From positions 1 through 64,000 of the forward strand of contig JADKJM010000003.1 in assembly GCA_016721005.1 (NCBI GenBank): DNA of 64,000 bases, in the 5' to 3' direction. The notes under the pieces are model-generated. The model saw nothing but the letters and a program-made list of their open reading frames with translations. It did no database searches and had not been told where the DNA came from. The position numbers and the translations under genes were made by a program. Every line of letters starts with the position of its first letter. Within the stretch, counting starts at the first letter, position 1. The DNA is from Flavobacteriales bacterium. GTDB lineage: Bacteria; Bacteroidota; Bacteroidia; Flavobacteriales_F; PHOS-HE28. This document shows positions 1-11,243 of the stretch, in pieces.

Positions 1-1020
1 TCAATGAACCATTGGGTGCAATCTGCACACGCGTGATCGAGGAGTTCCATTGAATGTGGTGAAGCTTCCAGCGAACAAGCAACTTGCCATCGGGCCGAAG
101 TGCCATGTCCAGAACGACCCCGCCGGTGAAATGGATCAGGAGGTGGAGTAGGTCCCCGTCCACTGTTCCGTCATCATTCAAGCGGATGGTTCGAAGGAAC
201 AGCGCTATTGCCATTGTACGTTGTCAGATACCACCCAAGGTAGTCTTATCATCCGCTGTTCTGGGACCGATTCGACCATAAAGGCACACACGCCGGTCAA
301 GGATCCGAACGTGCCGTTAAGGCTGCCGTTCGGTTCCAGCACACAGGCCCGCACGCGGTACGGCACCTGGGCCGTGAACCCACCAGCGACCATGATCGTC
401 GTCGCGGAAGACCGCCACATGGAATACACCTTGGTTCAACTGCGGGAAGGTGTTGAATGAAGGGTCCTCCGCACCATTCGGCTGGCAATTGAACCACCCG
501 GGTTGCGTAAAGGTTCCCATGTTCCCACCCCAGGGACCGCCCATCCGCATGTAGCGCAACGCTGACTATCGCAGAAAGCGCGAAGAAAGAGTGCCGGAGT
601 CTGGATAAACGGATCCGTTTGGATAACAATCGCACAAGGCCACCACCGGTCGCACCCCGTCATAAGTGGTGAAGAGACCCACCACGAGCAATTTTCCATC
701 GGTTTGCAGGACCGTGTGCCATAAGCCGGCCCGTTCAATCCACTACCAACGATGAAACCCGGGTGCACTTGCCGCAGGGTAGCAATTGGATGATGCCACC
801 TGCTGGTGAACCAGCGAAGGAGGCGAACTGGCGCAGATGACCCACGGAACCATCAGCGAACGCGCCAACATGGCGCTGACGGTGCTTTATCTCAGCCTCC
901 AACGGGTCAAAGGATGGATCACAATGTTCCGGTTTGGGCGTGGGTAGAGTCACCGAGAAAACAGGTAGCGACGCCGAGTAAAAGGGCACGCACCACCGGG
1001 GCAGGTTACGGAGGGTTCAT
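1..1020 (-). pseudogene. delta-60 repeat (beta-propeller) secreted protein, 5' part, frameshifted
   Basis: Reading the minus strand and switching frames recovers repeated units of the delta-60 type: LRPDGKLLVAGSFTTFNGT near 80-150, IMVAGGFTAQ with EPNGSLNGTFGS near 290-400, and QTDGKLLVVGLFTTYDGV near 640-710. Such units build secreted beta-propellers in Bacteroidota. A hydrophobic leader (RALLLGVATCFLG) followed by AQTGTL and DPSFD lies at about 920-1000, so this is the protein's N-terminal end and its C-terminus lies off the left edge. The ATG at 1020 meets a stop after four codons. At least four frame changes are needed within 1 kb, so it is either a decayed gene or an error-rich stretch. 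The function of this family is unknown; a T9SS tail is likely but not visible. Confidence 0.6.
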
Positions 1021-1163
1021 GGTCAGGTTGGTAGGGCATTGAAGGTAGAAGAAACCGGCTGGATGTTTCATCATCGTTTGGCACCTGCATGCCTCGGTTG
1101 GTCAGCTGCCGTACTTACCAGTTGGTTTCCGTGCGACCTACATTCGCCATTGATCGACACGAC

Positions 1164-3344
1164 ATGCTGAACCGCCTGACCGCCGTACTCTTTGTTCTCC
1201 CTCGTTCCAACCTCCAGTCTCCGCGCACACGAGGGTAGTTTTGCCGACAGTTGCTCAAAAGCATTGAGGCGATCTGCAGTCCGCCGGGCTGAAACTCTCC
1301 GCCGACGACATCTATAGCATCAACCACGGCAGCATCAGGGGATGCCATCGTGTTGTTCGGCGGTGGATGCACTGCCGAGGTGTCGATCAGCAGGGGCTCA
1401 TCCTAACGAACCACCATTGCGGCTTCAATTGCGATGGATCAGCACGGTGGAGAACGTCGGTTGAAGAACGGTTTCTGGGCGGCCGGTCGCTGCTGAATTG
1501 CGAAACCCCGGTTTGACCGCCGCGTTCATCGTGCGCATGGAGGACGTGTCCGTAGGATCACTCCCAGGTCACCCCGGAGATGGCGATGAACGAAGCCGCG
1601 CGCCGCGATCCAAAGCGAACAAACTCCGGGAAGGCCATTGCGGATGAAGCGGTGGAAGGAACCGGGTACAAAGGCGGTGGTGCGCCCGTTCAATTACGGC
1701 AACAGCTACTATCTCATCGTTACCGAGACCTTCAAGGATGTGCGATTGGTGGGTACCGACCAGTGCGATCGGGAAATTCGGGGCGATACGGACAACCGGA
1801 TGTGGCGCGGCACAGTACGGACTTCAGCCTGCTCCGGTTCACGCAATAAGCCCGGACAACGCACCAGCGGATCCCAGTGGTGCAGATGTCACGTTCGCCG
1901 CCATGTCCTGCCGACCGAAACGGATGGCGTTAGGAAAACGATTACGCCATGATGCTCCGGATTCCCCGGCAACACCCAACGCTACGTAAGCAGCTACGCG
2001 GTGGGTATGCTGATGAACACATCCGACCCGATGCGCATCGCCATGCGGACCGCGAGCCTTGGTGCGGTCGATGCCGCGATGCTGGGCGGTAATCGGACGC
2101 GGTTACAATACGCCGACAAGCAAAAGCCCAGGATCGACAACGCTTGGAAGAAATGGATCGGCGGGGAGTTCGGGGTTTGAAGGAATTGAACACGCTTGAG
2201 AGAAAGCGAGTACGAGACTGCTTACTCCGCTCGCGCCATGCAGTTGGATTCAATGCGGTACGCGGCGGCCTTGACGGAACTGGTAAGGCTCTATGCCGAA
2301 TACACCCCATACGCCACGGCGCGGGACCTCTTCGTAGAGATGGTCTAATACGGCCCCGAGGTGTTGCGTTTCACCGATAGGTTCAGAGGATGTGATCGAA
2401 AACAACAGGATGCAGTGAAGGAAGGCAAGTTGCAGAGCGCTGTGGGTGATACGCTCACAACATGCAAAGCCTACTTCGCGAACTACGATGTGGAAGTGGA
2501 CAAGCGTGTATTCAAAGCGCTGCTACCGATCCACCGGAAGTATGTCACAGCAACTCGCACCCGCAATACTCAAGGAGATGCGAGTACAAGAGTGAGTGGT
2601 GATGAATGGGTCGATGCGCTCTGCGCGAAGCGTCTTTGCCGATCGCCTGCGAAGCTGGAGAGGCCTTCAGCAAACCCGGGTCGAAGAATTGTCGGAAGCT
2701 TCTGAACAGTCCAGCCTCGAGCCTCGCGCAGCTTCTTCACCAACCAGGATCGGGGTCCGGCCAACACGTACCCAACTCAGCGATGGCATCGAGAGGTGCC
2801 ATGCGCCTATATGGAAGGCGGTGGTGCTCTATCCCGAGAAGACTTACTGGCCAGTTACGAACAGCACGTTACGCTTGAGCTACGGCAAGGTGGAAGGAAG
2901 CCGCGTGATGCGGTCACGTACACGTACTTCACCACACTGGATGGTGTGATGGAGAAGTACATACCGGGTGATGCGGAGTTCGATGTGCCGCAACGGTTGA
3001 TCGACCTTACACAAGGCCAAGGATTATGGGAGAGATGCAATGAACGGAAGCATGCCGGTTTTGTTTCACCTCGTCCTTGCACACCACGGGGGGGGAACAG
3101 CGGAAGCCCTGTCCTGAACGGTCGTGGGGAGCTCATCGGCCTCAACTTCGATCGAGCTGGGAAAGCACGATGAGCGATATCCAGTTCGATCCGGACGAAG
3201 TGCAGGAACATCTGCGTCGATGCGCGCTATGTCCTGTTCATCATCGACAAGTACGCTGGCGCGACCAACCTGATCGCGGAAATGGACGTGTGGGTGGAAC
3301 AGGAGCCATTACCGGGCATGATCCAGCTCCCCATACACCGATGA
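1164..3344 (+). pseudogene. S46 family dipeptidyl-peptidase (DPP7/DPP11-like), multiply frameshifted
   Basis: Pieces in all three plus frames align end to end with the S46 serine peptidases, periplasmic enzymes that release dipeptides from oligopeptide N-termini. In order: LFGGGCTAEV then LTNHHCGFN (catalytic His, about 1350-1430), VTPEM, GTGYKAVVRPFNYGNSYYL (about 1655-1720), RYVSSYAVGML (about 1980), NAWKKWIG (about 2140), and GNSGSPVLNGRGELIGLNFD (catalytic Ser, about 3095-3155), ending with RYVLFIIDKYAGATNLIAEM. The total of about 727 codons is the normal family length, so nothing large is missing; only single-base indels break it. The start is ATG 1164, followed by a short hydrophobic stretch. 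Its TGA overlaps the next gene's ATG. Acidic or hydrophobic P1 preference cannot be told. Confidence 0.75.
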
Positions 3345-3574
3345 GCACGAACTGGACCGAGGAAGGCGGCAAGCTGTGCCGCAACTTTCAATTCGCGGAC
3401 TTCAGTGAGGCGTTCGCCTTCATGACCCGCGTAGCCCTCGTTCGCGGAAAAACAGGACCACCACCCGGAGTGGACCAATGTGTACAACAGCGTGAGCATC
3501 CGATTGAGCACGTACGATGCGGGAACGTGATCGCGAACGTGACCAAACTCGCGGACGCGATCGACAAGCTATGA
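3341..3574 (+). CDS. 4a-hydroxytetrahydrobiopterin dehydratase (pterin carbinolamine dehydratase)
   Basis: A small protein of about 77 residues. It reads MSTNWTEEGGKLCRNFQF, then FSEAFAFMTRVAL, then, after one extra base near 3443, EKQDHHPEWTNVYNSV, the HHPxW...Y signature of the PCD/DCoH family. A second, compensating deletion near 3530 restores the end, TKLADAIDKL. The enzyme dehydrates 4a-carbinolamine tetrahydropterin to recycle the cofactor of aromatic amino acid hydroxylases; in bacteria lacking those it may serve molybdopterin or pterin metabolism. The ATG overlaps the TGA of the S46 gene (ATGA), so the two were probably co-translated. The two indels cancel, leaving a full-length open frame whose middle third is wrong as read. 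Confidence 0.75.
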   Translation: MSTNWTEEGGKLCRNFQFADFSEAFAFMTRVALVRGKTGPPPGVDQCVQQREHPIEHVRCGNVIANVTKLADAIDKL

Positions 3575-3627
3575 CGAGGAAGGAAGGGGGAAGCGGAAGA
3601 GCATACCCCTTCGGTCCCTATGAAATG

Positions 3628-3655
3628 AAGAAGCCCGCTGATCGGCGGGCTTCTT
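3628..3655. terminator. bidirectional intrinsic terminator
   Basis: A perfect 11-bp stem (3628-3638 with 3645-3655) and a 6-base loop sit between the converging pterin dehydratase and DUF1573 genes. On the plus strand the stem runs into TTCTTTC, and the mirrored stem serves the minus strand. Confidence 0.85.
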
Positions 3656-3677
3656 TCATTCCAATGTGATCCGTTAC

Positions 3678-4234
3678 TTACCGATGGATGGTCTGGTTCT
3701 CACCAGCAGCCTTCGCGTCGCCGGTACCTGGCGTCACGAATACCTTGATCGCAATTCGGTCTCCTTGGGCTCCGTGTTGGCCACCACCTTCACCGTCTTC
3801 TGCTGCGCGTTCTCTTGTTTGCCGGGGCTGTATTCCACCTCGGTCTGGCCGGTTGCACCAGGTGCGATCGGCGCTTTGGGGTAACTCGGCACCGTGCAGC
3901 CGCAGCTACCGGTAGCGCTTTCAATGATCAAGGGCTCCTTACCGGTATTCGTAAAGACGAATACGTACTTGTTCTTGGTGTCCTGCTTCACGGTCCCGAA
4001 GTCGTGCTCGTATTTCCCGGAAGGTCATCGTGGTCTTCGGGGTGTTGTCCACGACCGGGGTCGTGTTGGCCATCGGGTCGAAGCTGCCGTCCGCAGCAGG
4101 GGCAGCGGGTTCAGCGGCCACCACGTTTGCTTGTGTTGGCATCGCTGGAGTCCGACTTGAGCTGGCCCCCAAGCAATGGCACCGGGTGCCACAGCGATCA
4201 CGGCGAGCAGGGCGATCCGGATCTTGTCTTTCAT
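3678..4234 (-). CDS. DUF1573 domain protein, secreted, frameshifted
   Basis: The start MKDKIRIALLAVIAVAPGAIA at 4234 is a signal peptide. A Pro/Ala-rich linker of about 50 residues follows, then EYEHDFGTVKQDTKNKYVF, NTGKEPLIIESATGSCGCT, YPKAPIAPG and TVKVVANTEP, which is the DUF1573 fold (Ig-like, with a Cys-Gly-Cys-Thr motif) common in secreted Bacteroidota proteins. Three single-base shifts (near 4165, 4020 and 3755) must be corrected to reach the end ENQTIHR at 3678. Its length of about 185 residues is usual. The role is unknown; the domain often occurs in single-copy small periplasmic or outer-membrane proteins. It lies downstream of the S41 protease on the same strand, 105 bases apart. 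Confidence 0.75.
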
Positions 4235-4339
4235 GGATATGGAGGTTGGGTCGTTGCGACGGGATATTCCGGGCGGCGAAAATAGCACGGCGCGCCTTCC
4301 ATCGAGCAAGTCCTTACCCATCCGTTAGGAAAAAAGCGG

Positions 4340-5937
4340 TCAGCGGGTCATCCCCAGCCGCTGGAAGGTGTTGTCCCCCAGGATCTCCAGCGCCCGCTGG
4401 AAGCTCCGATCCACGGGGTTCTCGGCATTGATCACCTGCCAGTAGGCGGCTGTATTCCACAGGTCCCTTACCACCAAGGCCTTCAACCGGATGTTGATGA
4501 GCCCTCCCGACCGCTCCATGCCTTCAGGATCAGGCTCTATGCCCTCCTTCTTGGCGTACGCCTCCAGGGCGGACACCATCACATCGCCCACGACGAATGC
4601 GTTCCGGAAATGCTCCACACTGGAGTACCGCTTCAATAATTCATCACGGTGCTCGTCCACGTAGTTCAAGGCGAAGGTGTTGAGGACCCCTTTGCGGACC
4701 AACTGCCCGAAGTACGCGGAACTCTGCGAAGTATCGATCGGCACGAAGACATCAGGCATGATCCCGCCGCCACCGAAGACCACGCGCTTGTTCATGGTGT
4801 AGAACTTCACGGTGTCCTGCGGATGGATACTGTCCGCACTGGTCAACTCACCGTTGGCCAGTCGCGTTCCTTTTCCATGCGGTAAGCCTCAACCCCGTGG
4901 TCATAAGATTTCTGGATGCACCTTCCGCTTGGCGTGTAGTACCGGGAGACCGTGAGCCGCACGGCGGACCCGTCGGGCAGCATCACCGGCCGTTGCGCAA
5001 TCCCTTTCCGAAACTGCGACGGCCGACGATCACGCCGCGATCCCAATCCTGGATCGCGCCGCTCACGATCTCGCTCGCGCTGGCGCTGCCTTCATCCACC
5101 AGCACCACCAACTTACCTTTCTCGAAGCGGCCTTCCTTGGTGGCGTAGGTGTCCTCCCGCGGCGAAGTGCGTCCTTCGGTGTACACCACCAGTTTCTTCT
5201 CGCCGAGGAACTCATCCGCCATGTCGATGGCGGTGCGCAGATAGCCGCCACCCCTTGCAGATCCAGGATCAGGTCCTGCATCCCCATGGCCTTCAACTCG
5301 TCCATCTTCTCGCGGAATTCCTTCATGGTGGTCGCGCTGAAGCGGCTCACCTTGATGTAGCCGACCGTAGGTGTGGCCATGTACCCGGCGTCCACGCTGA
5401 AGATGGGGATCTTGTCACGCGTGATCACGAATTCCAATGGAGCGGGTTCACCTCTGCGTCCCATGGTCACGGTCACCTTCGTGCCTTTCTTTCCACGAAG
5501 GCGCTTCATCACATCGCTGTTCTTGAAGCCCACCCCTGCAGCGTTCTCGGTGTCGATCGTCAGGATGCGGTCGCCGGCGCGGATACCCAAACGCTCGGAA
5601 GGTCCTCCCGAGATCGCATCCACCACATAGATGGTGTCACGAATGATGTTGAACTGGATCCCGACCCCCTCGAAGTTGCCCTTCAATGGTTCGTTCACTT
5701 CTTCGAGATCCTCCTTCGGAATGTAGATGGGTGCGGATCAATTCCTCCAGGATCCGGACGATGCGCCGCGTCCACCAGTTCCTGCTTGTTCACCTCATCC
5801 ACATACATCCGATCGATGGTACAACAGCGATTCCAACTTCCCACAGTGGTCGGATCAGCCTGTTGTTGCTGCTGTGCGCGCAACGGAATGGAAAGTACGA
5901 CGAGGAAGGCGAGCGCGACCGAACGGAATTGTTTCAT
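4340..5937 (-). CDS. S41 family C-terminal processing peptidase, frameshifted
   Basis: About 532 codons on the minus strand in several frames. It has a signal peptide (KQFRSVALAFLVVLSIPLRA), then MYVDEVNKQELVDAA, a PDZ domain (GVGIQFNIIRDTIYVVD to DVMKRLRGKKGT, about residues 80-180), and the S41 core with DEGSASASEIVSGA (catalytic Ser) followed 25 residues later by GRRSFGKGL (catalytic Lys). A C-terminal region of about 165 residues begins near TMNKRVVFGGGGIMPDVF. This is the CtpA/Prc layout of periplasmic proteases that trim the C-termini of envelope proteins and cell wall hydrolases. Frame changes lie near 5700, 5230, 5000 and 4850. PBP1C lies 94 bases upstream, so the two may share a transcript in a wall-maintenance setting. 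Confidence 0.85.
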
Positions 5938-5965
5938 GTGCTGGATGTGGGCGGGAATGATGGCA

Positions 5966-5973
5966 ATGTAACG
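5966..5973 (-). promoter_or_regulatory. possible -7 box of the S41 protease gene
   Basis: TACATTGC about 30 bases upstream of the ATG resembles the Bacteroidota TAnnTTTG box. No clear -33 element is visible. This is weak evidence. Confidence 0.25.
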
Positions 5974-6031
5974 TAGGGCAAGGCTGGCGGTTGCCTGCGG
6001 CAGTTAACAACTGTCAAGCCACAACAGCCTT

Positions 6032-8389
6032 TCACCGCTGGTCCCGTGATGAGATGGTCCTGAACCGGACCACGAGATGATCCCCGTTCTCATCCGTGAG
6101 CGTCAGGTGTGCTCACCATCCGGGACAACCGAAGCGAGGCGGTGTTCGCGTTGCGTACTGCCGAGGTATTTGCCGTCCAGATCCCAGTGTACGGTTGCAT
6201 CCGTGCGTTGATGTGCGAGTTGGAATACCACGCGACCGAGTTCACCATTCAATTGGACCGGAACGAAGAGTGTGGCACCCTGCTCCGGATAGATCATCTG
6301 CATCGGGCGCTGTGCGCTCGTTGCACCGTCGGCGTCCAACCACGGAGGAAGTGTTCGATACGCGGGATGCGTTGGCGCGTAGTAGTACTCCATCGCGGGC
6401 GGCAGACTGAACCCACTCACTTGGTGCGACCCGGGTCCCGGTGGAACGCGGTGGCTCGCATCGGTGTCAACCGTGATCATGTGGTGATATGGACGGGAGC
6501 TGTGCGTACGGCTTCGTGAATGATCCAGCGCTCATCGGGATGCGCGCAATCAGGCCCGGCGCGGAAACCACTGGCAGGACACACCGCCATGCGCTCCATC
6601 GCGTCGTACGGCGGGTCGAACCCGGCGCCATCCGGAAGGGCACCGAACACTTCGAAGAGGAGCGGGGCGGCTGCGAGTGTTCCTGTGAGTCCGGGTCTTC
6701 CTTCACCACTGGCGTTGCCGGTCCAGACGCCGACGGCGTACCGGTCGGTGAACCCGATCGCCCACGCATCGCGATGGCCGTAGCTGGTGCCGGTCTTCCA
6801 CGCGATCCGTTCGTTCCCGGCGAATCGCTGCCAACCGGATTCGGTCTCTGGCCGGTTCACCCCTTGCATGGCTTGGATGGTATGGAAGACCGAAGCCGCA
6901 TTGAGTACAGGCTGTCCGTGCCACGTACGTTCTTCGCGCAGGACCACCGGCGGATGAACAGCACCTTCCACCGAGGCGGCACTTCCCGCTGTACCCGATC
7001 GCGATACGAGCAAGCGATGCGTATGCACCGGTGAGTTCCCAAAGACTGCTTTCACCGCCGCCCACGATCAGCGAAAGCCCGTAGTGATCCGCACCGCGAT
7101 CCAATCCCACGAGTCCCATTGCAAGGAACATGCGACGCGTACGCTCCACACCGTGCTCCCGCAGCGCTCTCACAGCGGGCACGTTCAAGGAACGGCTGAG
7201 TGCTTGCGATGCGGGCACTGCTCCATCGAAGCGTTCATCGTAGTTGCGCGGCGCGAAACCCTCGTAGCTCGTTGGAAGATCGGCGACGAGTTGGTCGGGC
7301 ATGCGCTCTCCGCTCTGCAACATGTCCGCGTAGAGGAAGGGTTTCAACAAGCTGCCAGTGCTGCGTTGTGCGCGCACCACATCCACCATGCCTGCGTGAT
7401 CCGCATCGGCATCCGGCTGGTTCCCCATGTAGGCCAGCACTTCGCCGGTTTCCACATCCATCACCAACACCGCCGCGTTGTGTACCTCGTTCGCCCGCAT
7501 CACGGGCCCATGTCGAAGGGCCATGTCGTTCACGCGTTCCTGTAACACGCGATCGATCGTCGTAACCACGCGCTGTCCGGTGCCCTTCCACCAGCATGGT
7601 CGTTAGCAAGTGCGGCGCGATACGAGGTAGCGCATGCGGAAACTCGGGCAAGGGTTCAACGCGCGCCAATGACCATTGCAGACTATCCAATGCCTTCACT
7701 TCGAGCAATCGATCCAGCAGGCGGTTCCGTTTCGCAAGAAGTGCATCGCGATTGCGACCGGGATGGATGCGCGACGGCGCGTTCGGCAACACGGCCAGTG
7801 TAGCGCTCTCGCCCCACCCCAAGGACTTCGCATCACGACCGTACCAGCGCCATGCTGCGGCATCCAAGCCGACCACGTTCCCTCCGAACGGCGCGTTGGC
7901 CGCATACAGCATCAGGATCTCCTCCTTGTCGTAGCGCAGTTCGATCCGCAACGCGATCCAGGACCTCCACGAACTTGTTCCACCACGTGCGGTCGCGATC
8001 ACCACGCGCCATACGCGACACTTGCATGGTGATGGTGCTTCCTCCGCTCACGATGCGCCCGGCCTTCCGGTTCTGCTGCCGGGCGCGCACCAACGATCCC
8101 GGTCGCACACCCCAATGATCCCGGAAATGGCGATCCTCAGTTGGATCAAGCATATGGCGAAGCACTCGGGAACACTGTCCGTGGATGGCATGCGCCACTG
8201 ACCATCCTTGGCGACGGTGGCTCCAAGCAACTCACCGTTGCGGTCGAGCAACACCATGCTGCGCGGCGTGGTGAAGAGCGGATCCATCGGCCCCCACTTC
8301 GCCCAAACAAGAACCAGGAGCAGCGCGACGATGACCCAGCGCAGAAGGCGGATCGACCGCTTGATCCATGACAAGATGCGCGCGAACAT
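6032..8389 (-). CDS. pbpC: penicillin-binding protein 1C, frameshifted
   Basis: About 786 codons, the normal length of PBP1C, spread over at least five frames. The start MFARILSWIKRSIRLLRWV at 8389 gives a membrane anchor. The glycosyltransferase family 51 domain shows EDRHFRDHWGV, GGSTITMQVSRMARG, YDKEEILMLYAANAPFGGN and LAVLPNAPS. The transpeptidase domain shows STGSLLKP (SxxK), SRSLN (SxN) and KTGTSYG (KTG). The tail carries the BiPBP_C-type beta domain and ends with DENGDHLVVRFRTISS. The enzyme polymerises and cross-links glycan strands at the inner membrane. PBP1C genes are typically paired with a bacterial alpha-2-macroglobulin gene; here that gene lies 3.6 kb upstream on the same strand with three plus-strand genes between. 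All catalytic motifs are intact, so the breaks are probably sequence errors. Confidence 0.9.
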
Positions 8390-8525
8390 GTGTGATCCGG
8401 ATAACGAACGGCGAAGATCGTCTGTTGTGCGCGAGGGGTGAAGAATGCCTGAATGGGCCACGGACAAGCTCCACGGGTGCGATGCACCGGCGAACCGTCT
8501 ATTTTCGTGCACCCGTCCCCAGCAC

Positions 8526-10179
8526 ATGATGCGCTTCCTTTCCCTTTCCTCTTCTTCGTACTCGCCACTCACTTGCCTGCCCAGGAATTCACCGGAGCGA
8601 TACCGATGAGCATGCGCTACGGGCTGGATCCGCACGCGGTGCCCACGTTGGAAGCAAGTCCGTTCGACGCAACGGCGGCGGCCATGGACGATGCTGTGCG
8701 GGATGCGGCGAACAAACTTCCGCTCTATGCACGCTTCGTTGTTGCTCCAGCGGATCTGGACCATTCAGGCGTGTGGACCGAACTGCCCGGCGGCGATCGC
8801 ATCTGGCGTTTGCGCGTCGTATCACCCGGTGCACATGCCATGGAGTTGTTCTTCTCGGATGTGTACCTGCCTCCCGGATCGCAAGTGCATGTGTATGATG
8901 ATGCACGGGAACAAGTGATCGGTGGATCGACGGCTGCGCATGTGCAAGCCGATGGTTCATTCACCACGGACATGGTGTATGGTGATGCATGCACCGTGGA
9001 ATACCATGAACCGGCCGCCGTGCGTGGAGAAGGGAGTTTGCACTTGGAAAAGGTCGCACACGCCTATCGCATGGTCGCGCAAGTGAAGTCGGGTACCTGT
9101 GAGGTGGATGAATTGCAGCGAAGGAGCGAACTGGGTGAACGAACGCAATGCGGTCGTGCGGATCCGCGTGGTCATTCCAAGTGGTGCGGGGTTCTGCACC
9201 GGCACCGTTGGTGAACAACACCGCTTCCGATTGCAAGGGTACATCCTCACGGCTTTCCATTGCACGGAGGAAAGCGTGACCACGAACTACCCGAGCTACC
9301 AGTTCCGCTTCCAGTTCCAGCGCACGGTCTGGCACAGGCTCCGCAACAGGAAGCGGGCTTACCGGATGCGCACGTCGTGCGGGATCGCAGGATCAAGGGG
9401 GTGCGACGGGTTCGGATTATTCGCTCATTGAACTCACCTCCGCGATCCCGGGCAGCTACACGCCGTATTGGGCAGGATGGGATGCGGGAACGGCAGCACC
9501 GGTAGGCGGGGTGAGCCTCCATCACCCGGACAGCGACGTGAAGAAGATCAGCACCTTCACCGGAACCGCCAGCAGCGCCACGTGGGGCGGCACTGCGAAT
9601 GGATCGCACTGGCGTGTGGTGTGGACAGCGACCGCCAATGGCCACGGTGTGACAGAGCCCGGGTCATCCGGTTCACCCATCTTCAATTCGGCGAAGAAGC
9701 TGGTGGGGACACTCACCGGCGGCTTGTCGTGTTGCACAACGAATGCGTGTGGGAGCGGAACCAGCCTGACCGCACCGGACTACTACGGGAAGATGAGCTA
9801 CCACTGGGGAGCGAGCAACCCGAACCCCACCTTGGAACAATTGCATTGGTGGTTGGCTCCGGTCGGAACCGCGACATCGCAGGAAGGAAGCGTGAACCCG
9901 TGCGGACCCATCGGGATCCCCGAATTGACATTGCCTTCGCCGGAAGTGTTTCCCAATCCCACCCGTGAAAGTGTGACCATCCGGTTGCCTCAGCAGGTGT
10001 CGGGTTCCGGATCGGTGGTGATCAGCGATGTCACGGGTCGTGTGGTCCACACGGAACGGATCGGGGGAACGACGGTCCTCGATCTTGATGCGCGCGCCTG
10101 GAGGCCGGGCACGTACATGATCATGGTGGTCGGCGGAGCAACCCCGATCGCCGCAGCGCGGATCGTGGTCGTGGACTGA
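8526..10179 (+). CDS. secreted trypsin-like (lysyl-endopeptidase-type) serine protease with T9SS sorting domain, frameshifted
   Basis: The start MMRFL at 8526 leads, after one shift, into the signal FPFLFFVLATHLPAQ. A propeptide-like region of about 190 residues follows. The chymotrypsin-fold domain has FCTGTL, YILTAFHC (catalytic His), SDYSLIEL (Asp) and TEPGSSGSPIF (Ser), then a GGLSCC disulfide region. The last 75 residues (PSPEVFPNPTRESVTIRLP to GGATPIAAARIVVVD) are a T9SS type A sorting domain, so the enzyme is exported and then anchored or released at the cell surface. Frame changes fall near 8540, 9110, 9210-9230 and 9330-9400. The propeptide plus HDS triad resembles Lys-specific endopeptidases; specificity is not provable here. 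It lies between PBP1C and the macroglobulin, which is a protease trap, and this adjacency is suggestive. Confidence 0.85.
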
Positions 10180-10203
10180 TCGGGGATCCCGTTCAGCGCA
10201 GCA

Positions 10204-10273
10204 TTCCCGGATCACGCTGGCTCATACACTTGGATCGATGGTATGGACGAGCCAGCTCGTGTATTTCCGGGAA
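10204..10273. repeat. interrupted hairpin, possible terminator of the protease gene
   Basis: Outer arms 10204-10210 and 10267-10273 and inner arms GCTGGCTC (10216-10223) and GAGCCAGC (10249-10256) pair across a 25-base loop. It starts 25 bases after the protease stop codon. No T-run follows. Confidence 0.4.
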
Positions 10274-10337
10274 CGGAAGGTCCGGAATTGCTCGAACGCA
10301 TCCACCTATCTTCCCCGCCTGCACGATCCATGGTCGA

Positions 10338-10925
10338 ATGAAGCGCCGCTTGCACGCGTTCCTGTTCTCATTCCTCGTGGCGTCCACCGCAAATGCGCAG
10401 GATGGCCACTTCGAGATCCTGCGAGGTGATCAGGTTCTGGGGCGCATCCGCGTGGATCGTGTCATCGCCGGAAACACGGTATCCTATTCCATGATCTCGG
10501 CGTCCACCTTCGACCTGATCTGGAAGCGGCATGTGCGCACGGCGGTGATCACGCATTACACCGATGGCCGCGTCACGGGCTGTTGCAGTTCCGTGCGCAT
10601 GAACAACGCGGTGCGGGATAGCAGTCTTCTGCGTTCCATCGGCGGTCGCGGGTTGTACTTCAAACACCCGACTTCGGTCCATGCCGATGACCTTCCCGCG
10701 AACGAATGGACGACCGCGCGCATGTATTACGAGGAACCAGCTGGGGAGTCGAGCATATTCGTGGAGAGTGCCTTGGCGGATTGTCCGCTGGTATGCTTGG
10801 GGTGGGGGGAGTACAGCCTCACCCTGCCCAACAAGGACCGCAACCGCTATATCTATCAGGACGGTGTCCTACAGGAGATCCATGTGGACCGTGGCTTCTT
10901 CGAATTGCTGTTCAGGAGGGTTTGA
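10338..10925 (+). CDS. DUF6134-like secreted protein
   Basis: 195 residues with a clear signal peptide (MKRRLHAFLFSFLVASTANA, start 10338). The mature part shows EILRGDQVLGRIRV, VSYSMISASTFDLIWKRHV, SSVRMNN, MYYEEPAGESSIFVES and a late LTLPNKDRNRYIYQDGVLQE, the order of conserved patches in DUF6134 proteins of Bacteroidota (assigned from memory of that family). The function is unknown; it is probably periplasmic or outer-membrane associated, with a beta-rich fold. An upstream in-frame extension to 10230 lacks any leader and was rejected. The frame is intact, unlike its neighbours. It follows the protease by 158 bases and may be independently transcribed. Confidence 0.65.
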   Translation: MKRRLHAFLFSFLVASTANAQDGHFEILRGDQVLGRIRVDRVIAGNTVSYSMISASTFDLIWKRHVRTAVITHYTDGRVTGCCSSVRMNNAVRDSSLLRSIGGRGLYFKHPTSVHADDLPANEWTTARMYYEEPAGESSIFVESALADCPLVCLGWGEYSLTLPNKDRNRYIYQDGVLQEIHVDRGFFELLFRRV

Positions 10926-10979
10926 ACCGTGCCCATTGCAGATGCTGCATGGCGCATTTGATCCGCCTGTCGTTGCTGC

Positions 10980-11169
10980 GACCCCTGCGGGGTCGGTGGA
11001 CCTCACCTCGGTATGAGCTACATGCTGTGACCCCTCCGGGGTCGAACCATAGTTCCCAGAGGGCTTCTGATCGTGATCCTTTCGCGGTCCGACCTGCACG
11101 TTCGTTGACCCCGGAGGGGTCATAGCATGTAGATCCCAACAGCATGCGTGATCCGACCCTGAAGGGGTC
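10980..11169. repeat. four REP-like palindromes of the GACCCC..GGGGTC type
   Basis: Fifteen-base palindromic cores lie at 10980-10994, 11029-11043, 11107-11121 and 11155-11169. The second and third are inverted copies that share a longer unit (CTACATGCTGTGACCCC and so on, 1 mismatch in about 26). Spacings are 49, 78 and 48 bases. They fill the 318-base gap between the DUF6134 and J-domain genes, where no gene is visible. They resemble dispersed bacterial REP/BIME units and may also act as RNA hairpins. Confidence 0.75.
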
Positions 11170-11243
11170 GCAGCCCTTGGAAATACCCTCGACTTGAGCT
11201 GCTAAGCCCGGATCCACCATCTTCGCGCCCGTTTTCAACGAAG

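Noticed and set aside
4952..5971. 339-residue open frame on the plus strand
   Set aside because: Antisense to the S41 peptidase, which has catalytic motifs.
10980..11169. CRISPR-like array of evenly spaced repeats
   Set aside because: The copies are inverted relative to one another, the spacers are of unequal length and there are no Cas genes.
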